A stretch of 64,000 nt of DNA, taken from positions 248,001 through 312,000 of the forward strand of contig NZ_CP176502.1 of assembly GCF_046267875.1 (NCBI RefSeq), written 5' to 3'. Shown one piece after another: positions 54,642 to 61,520 of this stretch (the first letter of the stretch is position 1; each line of letters begins with the position of its first letter). The DNA comes from Mannheimia glucosida. GTDB taxonomy: Bacteria > Pseudomonadota > Gammaproteobacteria > Enterobacterales > Pasteurellaceae. The notes under the pieces were generated by a model. That model ran no database searches. It had not been told where the DNA came from and was given only the letters and a program-made list of their open reading frames with translations. Both the position numbers and the translations under genes were made by a program.

Positions 54642-55885
54642 CTTATCCACACTCCTCGACAATCAATAATATGCCGTTGCCTTATCTGTTCCCTTGAAAT
54701 TTGTTTAAACGAAGTGTGATCCACCAACAAGACTAAAATGTCTGCCTGCGAAAGAGCGGTATTGAGATCGACCAAAGTGATGTTTTCGCCAGCCAGCTGT
54801 TGAATATTTGGCTCAACCGCCAACAGGCTACCCTGATGCCAACTGGAAAGTTGCCGGGTAATCGCTAACGCCGGGCTTTCCCGTAAATCATCAATATTCG
54901 GCTTGAAAGCTAACCCTAAACAAGCGATGGTTAGCTCACTTGGCTTACAATTTTGCTCCATTGCACAGTCTGCGACCGCTGTTTTCACTTGCTCGATTAC
55001 CCATTGCGGTTTGCTGTCATTCACTTCTCGTGCCGTGCGAATAAGGCGAGACTGTTGGGGCGATGTGGAGACAATAAACCACGGGTCAACCGCCAAACAA
55101 TGTCCGCCTACCCCGGCTCCGGGCTGGAGAATATTTACTCTCGGGTGAAGATTTGCCAATTCAATTAGCTCCCACACATTGATCTTCAACGAATCACAAA
55201 TCATTGAAATTTCATTGGCAAAGGCAATGTTCACATCACGAAAGCTGTTTTCCACCAACTTGCACATCTCCGCTGTGCGGGCTGTGGTGGTGACACAACG
55301 TCCTTTTGCAAAAATTTGGTATAAATCGACCGCTTGTTGGCTGCATTGTTCGCTTAATCCACCGATAATGCGGTCATTTTCAACCAATTCCGTCATTATA
55401 TTTCCCGGCAAAACACGCTCAGGGCAGTAGGCAATAGACACATCGGCTGGAAAGGCTAAATCAGGGCGAGCTTGGCTTAGCCATTCGGCTAATTTTTCTG
55501 TTGTACCAACAGGCGAAGTGGACTCCAGCACCACCAAATTTCCTTTACGCAAACAAGGGGCAATCATAGCGGCGGCATTTTGAATATAAGTGAGATCGGG
55601 CTGCTTACCGCAAAGTGGGGTTGGCACGGCAATGATAAAAACATCGGCAGGTTGCGGTTTGGCACTTGCAAAAAAATTGCCTTTTTTGACCGCTTGTGTG
55701 AAAGCAGTTTGTAAATCCGGCTCAATAATATGAATTGTGCCTTGATTGAGGCTTTCCACCACTTGCGGCTTAATATCCACCCCAATTACTTGCTTGCCGG
55801 CATTGGCAAAAGCAACTGCGGTCGGCAATCCGATATAGCCTAAACCCAAAATACAAATAGTGTTAAATTCAGTTTTACTCATCAT
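54638..55885 (-). CDS. wecC: UDP-N-acetyl-D-mannosamine dehydrogenase
   Basis: The 415-residue enzyme oxidises UDP-ManNAc to UDP-ManNAcA. The NAD motif GLGYIGLPTAVAFA opens it, the catalytic cysteine is in GAGVGGHCLAVDPWF, and LGLAFKPNIDDLRESPA follows. Its substrate comes from WecB (UDP-GlcNAc epimerase), whose gene is normally adjacent but is not present here: only 45 bases separate wecC from wzzE. Confidence 0.95.
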   Translation of the reverse strand: MMSKTEFNTICILGLGYIGLPTAVAFANAGKQVIGVDIKPQVVESLNQGTIHIIEPDLQTAFTQAVKKGNFFASAKPQPADVFIIAVPTPLCGKQPDLTYIQNAAAMIAPCLRKGNLVVLESTSPVGTTEKLAEWLSQARPDLAFPADVSIAYCPERVLPGNIMTELVENDRIIGGLSEQCSQQAVDLYQIFAKGRCVTTTARTAEMCKLVENSFRDVNIAFANEISMICDSLKINVWELIELANLHPRVNILQPGAGVGGHCLAVDPWFIVSTSPQQSRLIRTAREVNDSKPQWVIEQVKTAVADCAMEQNCKPSELTIACLGLAFKPNIDDLRESPALAITRQLSSWHQGSLLAVEPNIQQLAGENITLVDLNTALSQADILVLLVDHTSFKQISREQIRQRHIIDCRGVWIR

Positions 55886-55930
55886 CAGTTACAAAGAGAA
55901 ATGGCACACTAAATTGTGTGCCATTTTAGA

Positions 55931-56737
55931 TTAAAGTTCCGCAGGCTGAGCTTTCGCTTTCACCGCAAAGCTAAGCATAAAGCCCAGCAGTAAGCCACTT
56001 AATGCCCCAATCATTAGCCAAAACAAACGGTCTGGCGATTCTGACTTTAACGGAACAGAGGGCGATTTAACCAAGCGATAAGCTGTGAGCTGGTTGTCTA
56101 ACGGCTGAACAGAACGCATCATTTGCAGTTTAGCTGCCCAATCTTGCGAGCCTTGCTTGCCGTTAATATTCAACTCCGAGGCAGTTTTAATTTGCTGGAA
56201 CAAGACTTTCCATTTCGCAATTAAATCGGCGTTTAATTTATCTCGGGCTTGGGTGTTTACCAGCGGAATAAAATCGGCTAATAATTTTTGAGCCTCTTCC
56301 GCATTTTCTGCAATTAAGCTGACATTATCTGCCGAAGTTGCCATATCTTTTTCAAAACGGAATTGTTCAACCAATTCAGCCGCCACCACCGCCGGTGATT
56401 TCTTTTCAACCTGAGCTTTTAATTTCATCGCTTCTGTTTGTAGCAAATAGGCTTGGAGCAAATCCGCGGACGTGAGGTTGCGTTTAAATTCCGCATAAAC
56501 CTGCTCACTTGCCTGTTGCTGTGCCGTTTGGCTATTCGCCTCTTGGTTATTACTATTCAAAAAATGGTAGGTGGAAAGTAACGAGTAGTAATTGCCTAAA
56601 TCGGGAATAGTTGGTTGCTCAAACTGAGCGGTCACTTTCCATTTTTCAGGCTGAGTATAACTTAAACCATAACCGGCACCTGCCCCGATAGCAGTAAATA
56701 AAATTAGCACTAAAAGTCGATAAAATAAGGTTTTCAC
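55931..56737 (-). CDS. wzzE: common antigen chain-length regulator
   Basis: The 268-residue Wzz-type protein has an N-terminal membrane segment, a long periplasmic helical domain and a C-terminal membrane segment (LFWLMIGALSGLLLGFMLSF) preceded by the proline-rich SPSVPLKSESPD. It sets the modal chain length with WzyE. I prefer the GTG at 56737 with AAAGGA about 7 bases upstream; an ATG at 56773 would overlap wecA by 26 bases. Confidence 0.9.
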   Translation of the reverse strand: MKTLFYRLLVLILFTAIGAGAGYGLSYTQPEKWKVTAQFEQPTIPDLGNYYSLLSTYHFLNSNNQEANSQTAQQQASEQVYAEFKRNLTSADLLQAYLLQTEAMKLKAQVEKKSPAVVAAELVEQFRFEKDMATSADNVSLIAENAEEAQKLLADFIPLVNTQARDKLNADLIAKWKVLFQQIKTASELNINGKQGSQDWAAKLQMMRSVQPLDNQLTAYRLVKSPSVPLKSESPDRLFWLMIGALSGLLLGFMLSFAVKAKAQPAEL

Positions 56738-56747
56738 AACATATCCT

Positions 56748-57812
56748 TTAAAGTTGTTTGCTACGTTTTGCACGGCGTTTTAAACGGCGGATAAAACGGG
56801 TTACACGCCAAGCGTGGGTAATGGAATAGGCATATAGGAAAAACAGCCCGATAAACATCAGCATCATCACCCACTGATTCCAATAATACACCTCGCCTAA
56901 TACCCCAATGGCGGCACAAAATCCCGCCCAGAGGGTAATCACCAATAATGCTTGGCGAGAGGTAAGCCCTGCTCGCATCATTAAATGATGTAAGTGCAAG
57001 CGGTCTGGTTTGAACGGACTTTTACCTTTTTTCAAGCGGCGGATAATCACCGCAACCATATCAATTAACGGCACGGCAATCAGCCACAAACCGGTAATCG
57101 GACTAATTGGCGAGCCTTGACCTTGGGTGCTTAACAGTAAAATCCAAATAATGGTAAAGCCAATTAACATACTCCCTGAGTCGCCCATAAACACTTTCCA
57201 TTTCGCCCCAAACAGGCTCAAATTAAACATTGCATACGGCAACAACACAAAGATAAGGGCAAAGCACCAGTAGCCCAAACTTGGTTCGCCATTAATGAAC
57301 ATTAAAGTACCAAGACCAGCAAAACTGACGCTGGAAAGCCCTGCCAATAGGCCGTCAATCCCATCAACCATATTAAACGCATTAATGACACCAATGGTGA
57401 TAAACACGGTAAAGAAAATACCGAGCCAACCTAACTCAATACTAAAAGGCGCAATAATTTGCCCTAAACTGCTAAGTGACAAACCGCTCGCCACCATAGC
57501 TCCGGCAAGTGCCGCTTGAATTCCGGCACGCAGTAACGGGCTAATGTCAAACCTATCGTCTAACACACCGATGATCAGCAAAATAGTTACCGCTGTCAGA
57601 TAAAGCTCGGGCAGTCGCATATCTTGCCACTGCATAAAATAGAAGGTGAGATTGCCGATAAATAATGCAATACCACCGATTAAAGGAATCAACCCCTGAT
57701 GGCGTTTACGGAAGTTCGGTTTATCAACCAAGCCAACAAATTCCGCCACCGGACGCATCACAATCAGGGCTAAAAAAGAAACAATAAATACGGTTAAAAA
57801 AGTAAGCCACAT
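56748..57812 (-). CDS. wecA: undecaprenyl-phosphate alpha-N-acetylglucosaminyl 1-phosphate transferase
   Basis: The 354-residue polytopic membrane enzyme puts GlcNAc-1-phosphate on undecaprenyl phosphate, the first step of common antigen synthesis. NAFNMVDGIDGLLAG, the MGDSGSMLIGF motif and KPDRLHLHHLMMRAG are the conserved catalytic loops. It is the first gene of the wecA-wzzE-wecC-wecD-wecE run and is divergent from hemL. Confidence 0.96.
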   Translation of the reverse strand: MWLTFLTVFIVSFLALIVMRPVAEFVGLVDKPNFRKRHQGLIPLIGGIALFIGNLTFYFMQWQDMRLPELYLTAVTILLIIGVLDDRFDISPLLRAGIQAALAGAMVASGLSLSSLGQIIAPFSIELGWLGIFFTVFITIGVINAFNMVDGIDGLLAGLSSVSFAGLGTLMFINGEPSLGYWCFALIFVLLPYAMFNLSLFGAKWKVFMGDSGSMLIGFTIIWILLLSTQGQGSPISPITGLWLIAVPLIDMVAVIIRRLKKGKSPFKPDRLHLHHLMMRAGLTSRQALLVITLWAGFCAAIGVLGEVYYWNQWVMMLMFIGLFFLYAYSITHAWRVTRFIRRLKRRAKRSKQL

Positions 57813-57953
57813 ACAGGGGTTGCCTCAAAAAATGAGTCATAAAATAGAAATGAAGAATAGCATAAGGCAACAAAATCGTAAATTTTTTTAGCGAAAACAA
57901 GGGCTTTTCAGTACAATAACAGGCAAATTTTACATCAAAAGAAAGGAATTGAT

Positions 57954-59234
57954 ATGTCTATTTCAGAACAACTGTTTGAACAAGCCCAAAAAGTGATTCC
58001 GGGCGGTGTGAACTCCCCTGTGCGTGCATTTAAAGGCGTGGGCGGCATACCTGTTTTTATTGAAAAAGCCGAAGGAGCTTATATTACCGACAGCGATGGC
58101 AAACAATATATCGACTATGTCGGCTCTTGGGGCCCGATGGTGCTAGGGCATAACCACCCGGCAATTATTGATGCGGTGCTAAAAGCCGTGCCAAAAGGCT
58201 TAAGTTTCGGTGCCCCAACGGCGGCAGAAATCACGCTTGCCGAATTAGTGTGCAAATTAGTACCTTCTATTGAAATGGTGAGAATGGTGAGCAGCGGCAC
58301 AGAGGCAACAATGTCTGCCATTCGTTTGGCTCGTGGCTATACCAACCGAGATAAAATCATCAAATTTGAGGGCTGCTACCACGGGCATTCCGATTCTCTA
58401 CTGGTAAAAGCCGGTTCAGGTGCTTTAACCCTTGGTCAGCCAAGCGGTCCGGGCGTACCCGCTGATTTCGCCAAGCATACGCTCACTTGCACTTATAATG
58501 ATTTAGATTCAGTAAAAGCGGCATTTGAGCAATACCCAAATGAGATCGCTTGTTTAATTGTTGAGCCTGTTGCCGGCAATATGAACTGTATTCCGCCACA
58601 AAAAGGCTTTTTACAAGGCTTGCGTGAGCTTTGCACACAATATGGTGCGGTATTTATTATTGATGAAGTGATGACCGGCTTCCGTGTCGCACTCGGTGGG
58701 GCACAATCTTACTACGGCGTAACACCGGATTTAACCACGCTCGGCAAAATTATCGGCGGCGGAATGCCGGTGGGCGCATTTGGCGGTAAAAAAGAGATTA
58801 TGGAATACATTGCCCCAACCGGTCCTGTTTACCAAGCAGGCACACTCTCAGGTAACCCAATTGCAATGGCAGCCGGTTTAGCTTGCTTAACTGAATTATC
58901 AAAAGCGGGTAATGAAAGCATTTTAGCGGAAAAAACCAAAACCCTCGCTGAAGGCTTTAAAGCTCTTGCAGATAAGCACAATGTACCGCTTACGGTACAA
59001 TATGTCGGCGGAATGTTCGGCTTATTCTTCACCGAACAAAAAGCAGTAAACAACTTCCAAGAAGTCATGAAATGCGATGCCGCCAAATTCAACCGATTCT
59101 TCCACCTAATGTTAGAACAAGGCGTGTATTTAGCCCCATCTGCATTTGAGGCTGGGTTTATGTCTTTAGCTCATAGTGATGAAGATATTGCTCGCACGTT
59201 GGAAGCGACCGATAAGGCATTTGCTCAGCTTTAG
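57954..59234 (+). CDS. hemL: glutamate-1-semialdehyde 2,1-aminomutase
   Basis: The 426-residue PLP enzyme makes 5-aminolevulinate from glutamate semialdehyde in haem synthesis. VIPGGVNSPVRAFKGVGG opens it, VSSGTEATMSAIRLARG binds PLP phosphate, IIDEVMTGFRV is intact and the PLP lysine is in TTLGKIIGGGMPVGAFGG. GAAAGGAA precedes the ATG. The terminator region is duplicated on the far side of higBA. Confidence 0.97.
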   Translation: MSISEQLFEQAQKVIPGGVNSPVRAFKGVGGIPVFIEKAEGAYITDSDGKQYIDYVGSWGPMVLGHNHPAIIDAVLKAVPKGLSFGAPTAAEITLAELVCKLVPSIEMVRMVSSGTEATMSAIRLARGYTNRDKIIKFEGCYHGHSDSLLVKAGSGALTLGQPSGPGVPADFAKHTLTCTYNDLDSVKAAFEQYPNEIACLIVEPVAGNMNCIPPQKGFLQGLRELCTQYGAVFIIDEVMTGFRVALGGAQSYYGVTPDLTTLGKIIGGGMPVGAFGGKKEIMEYIAPTGPVYQAGTLSGNPIAMAAGLACLTELSKAGNESILAEKTKTLAEGFKALADKHNVPLTVQYVGGMFGLFFTEQKAVNNFQEVMKCDAAKFNRFFHLMLEQGVYLAPSAFEAGFMSLAHSDEDIARTLEATDKAFAQL

Positions 59235-59241
59235 AAGAATG

Positions 59242-59304
59242 ACAAGCGGTTGGGTTTACTCAATAATTTGCAAGTTTTTGAGGGAATTTGACCGCTTGTG
59301 TAGT
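59242..59304. repeat. uptake-signal pair after hemL, left copy of a direct repeat
   Basis: ACAAGCGGT (59242) and ACCGCTTGT (59291) form an inverted pair. The 37 bases 59268-59304 match 60093-60129 with three differences, the last 24 being identical. The two copies bracket higBA. Confidence 0.8.
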
Positions 59305-59451
59305 TATCAGATGGCACAAGCATGGACGTTTTGCTATCTAGAGTAAACCTAGGTTTACCTTTATTTTTGCGATTTACTTCGAAAATATCAATATTATCAC
59401 TCGCCATTTTCCTTCATCTAATTTAATAATAATCACATATCAACTTGTATT

Positions 59452-59472
59452 TTGTAGTGTATGACACTACAA
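59452..59472. promoter_or_regulatory. palindromic operator of higBA
   Basis: TTGTAGTGT and ACACTACAA are perfect nine-base inverted arms separated by ATG, 13 bases before the higB start. Position and symmetry fit a HigA-binding operator. Confidence 0.75.
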
Positions 59473-59485
59473 TTTAGGAGATGTA

Positions 59486-59764
59486 ATGATTATTTCATTT
59501 AAACATAAAGGTCTTAAGCAATTTTATCTAACAGGCAATACATCAGGGATTGTGGTTGCTCATAGTGCAAAACTCAAGCGAATTTTAGCTAGATTAGATA
59601 GTGCCAAAACACCACAAGATATGAATATTCCCGGCTGGAATTTGCACCCACTTTCAGGGGAGTTAAAAGATCATTGGTCTGTAAAAGTAAATGGCAACTG
59701 GCGAGTTACTTTTAAAATAACAAATTATCACGCCGAAATTGTTGATTATCAAGACTACCATTAG
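59486..59764 (+). CDS. higB: HigB-type mRNA interferase toxin
   Basis: The 92-residue RelE-fold toxin has IISFKHKGLKQFYLTGNTSGI, LKRILARLDSAKTPQDM and the C-terminal VKVNGNWRVTFKITNYHAEIVDYQDYH typical of HigB/Killer proteins that cut mRNA on the ribosome. The toxin gene comes first, as usual for hig pairs, with AGGAG upstream. The pair lies between two copies of an uptake-signal repeat. Confidence 0.95.
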   Translation: MIISFKHKGLKQFYLTGNTSGIVVAHSAKLKRILARLDSAKTPQDMNIPGWNLHPLSGELKDHWSVKVNGNWRVTFKITNYHAEIVDYQDYH

Positions 59765-59773
59765 GAGAGAATT

Positions 59774-60064
59774 ATGCGTATGCACGCCCCTCCGCACCCA
59801 GCGGAAATTTTACGGGAAGATATTTTACCTGCACTTGGCATTAGTGTAACAGAAGCCGCAAAACAGCTAGGCATAAATCGAGTCACGCTTTCACGTTTAC
59901 TTAATGAAAAATCCAGTATCAGTGCAGAAATGGCATTGCGTTTACACGCTTGGCTTGGCAAAGATAGCCCTAGTCCTGAAAGTTGGCTACATCAACAAGC
60001 TAATTATGATCTATGGCAGGCAAAGCAGAAGTCAATATTCTTAGAAGGTGTGATTTTAAGATAA
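59774..60064 (+). CDS. higA: HigA-type antitoxin
   Basis: The 96-residue XRE-type protein has MRMHAPPHPAEILREDILPALGISVTEAAKQLGINRVTLSRLLNEKSSISAEMALRL, the standard HigA helix-turn-helix. It neutralises HigB and should bind the palindrome at 59452. AGGAG precedes the ATG 9 bases after the higB stop. Confidence 0.96.
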   Translation: MRMHAPPHPAEILREDILPALGISVTEAAKQLGINRVTLSRLLNEKSSISAEMALRLHAWLGKDSPSPESWLHQQANYDLWQAKQKSIFLEGVILR

Positions 60065-60066
60065 TA

Positions 60067-60129
60067 GCAAGCGGTTAAATTCTTCTAAACTTTTGTAAAT
60101 TTTTCAGGGAATTTGACCGCTTGTGTAGT
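60067..60129. repeat. uptake-signal pair after higA, right copy of a direct repeat
   Basis: CAAGCGGTT (60068) and ACCGCTTGT form an inverted pair. The right half repeats the end of the hemL terminator region almost exactly (see 59242). Confidence 0.8.
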
Positions 60130-60251
60130 AAAGAGAAATATACCTGATTATACAAATGTCAACGCTTTCGACACCAGAAAATTGCTTTTAAAGACTACTA
60201 ATACATAGTTCTGGTCCTCATCAAACATAAACTATATTAAGAGGAAAACTG

Positions 60252-61451
60252 ATGAAACTCAAAGAAACAATTCAACTTCTACTAGGTAATATATATAGCA
60301 CTAAATTGACAGAAAGAAGAAAAGCATCTAAAACTTGGTTTCATGAGGAACAAGCATATCATGTCAATGATTTTATACTCCATCATAGTAACATTATAAA
60401 GATTTATAGTGAAAATAAAGACGTTACTATGCGATTTTCTCTAGAAACCATATATAAATACATAGAAAACATCTTACTTAAAATTAAAATAGAGAATCTT
60501 CCAATTCCAGAATCTAATAATGAGTTATTTAATGATCTTTTAAAAATTCAGCCTGAAAATATTTTTGTATATGCTCCTATATCTGGAATATACTTGAATA
60601 ATAAAAGGGAGTTAAAATTATCTATATTCAAATTTGGCTATTTCAGCGATCTACCAGACTATACACCTATAGATGCAGAAATTTATGTAAGTATAGAAAT
60701 ACCTGATAGTTACGATAATATCCTCGCTATAGAAAAAGCAGAATCTGTATTTGTTGATATGATAAGGCTGATAACTTTATTTGTTGGAACACAAGATAAG
60801 ACAGTTATGATAAAGACAGGGCTCCCTATTTATCGAGATGTCTCTGCCACTCAATTTATAACATCCTCTAGTTCATATAAAATCCTAGCTAATGATGATA
60901 CTTTAAAATTTTCCACATTTAGCAATCACATCTTTAATAAAATACCTATTGATCATGATTTTTTTATAAAAAATAGCCCTCTAATTAAGCTCTGGGACAT
61001 TTTTGAAAGAAAATATTTAAAACAAAAAATGTCTGATCTCGAATCTCGTATTATCAATGCTTCCCTATATCTAGGAGAATCAATGAAAACTACCGATACC
61101 AGAAATTCAATTATATACACCTGTATGGCTATTGAATCTCTATTTTTATATGATGAAGGAAGTCTATTTCAAAGAAGTATTGGAGAAAAATTAGCAGATA
61201 TGTTCGCTTTCATAGCAGGAGAAAATTTAGAGTCTAGGTTAGATATTAGTAAAAAATTCAAGGCAGTATATGCTATGCGTTCTGCTATTGTACATGGTGG
61301 AGAAAAATCTGTTGCTGTAGATAATTTGTTAATTAACCAACTCCTTATTAAAGTTATATCTGAGTTGCTTAATAATGGTAAGTTTATAAATATTAAGCAT
61401 ATATCTGAGTTATATAACCAACTAAAATTAGCTCAATATTCTTATAACTAA
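60252..61451 (+). CDS. Apea-like HEPN domain protein
   Basis: The 399-residue protein has an AT-rich gene and no enzyme motif in its first 250 residues. The C-terminal 140 residues look like the Apea-like HEPN group: IIYTCMAIESLFLYDEGSLFQRSIGEKLADMFAFI, then FKAVYAMRSAIVHGG with an R-x4-H motif (Arg343, His348). HEPN proteins of this kind are often found in anti-phage or RNA-cutting systems, but an active ribonuclease is not proven. GAGGAAAA precedes the ATG. It lies between higBA and the convergent rpoC. Confidence 0.7.
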   Translation: MKLKETIQLLLGNIYSTKLTERRKASKTWFHEEQAYHVNDFILHHSNIIKIYSENKDVTMRFSLETIYKYIENILLKIKIENLPIPESNNELFNDLLKIQPENIFVYAPISGIYLNNKRELKLSIFKFGYFSDLPDYTPIDAEIYVSIEIPDSYDNILAIEKAESVFVDMIRLITLFVGTQDKTVMIKTGLPIYRDVSATQFITSSSSYKILANDDTLKFSTFSNHIFNKIPIDHDFFIKNSPLIKLWDIFERKYLKQKMSDLESRIINASLYLGESMKTTDTRNSIIYTCMAIESLFLYDEGSLFQRSIGEKLADMFAFIAGENLESRLDISKKFKAVYAMRSAIVHGGEKSVAVDNLLINQLLIKVISELLNNGKFINIKHISELYNQLKLAQYSYN

Positions 61452-61452
61452 A

Positions 61453-61491
61453 AAGCCACTTAGGACGTTTGTTCCTAAGTGGCTTTTTTTT
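61453..61491. terminator. bidirectional terminator between the HEPN gene and rpoC
   Basis: AAGCCACTTAGGA and TCCTAAGTGGCTT form a perfect 13-base stem with a seven-base loop and T runs on both sides. Confidence 0.9.
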
Positions 61492-61520
61492 ATCTATAAG
61501 AAGAAAGACTTCTTCACAAA

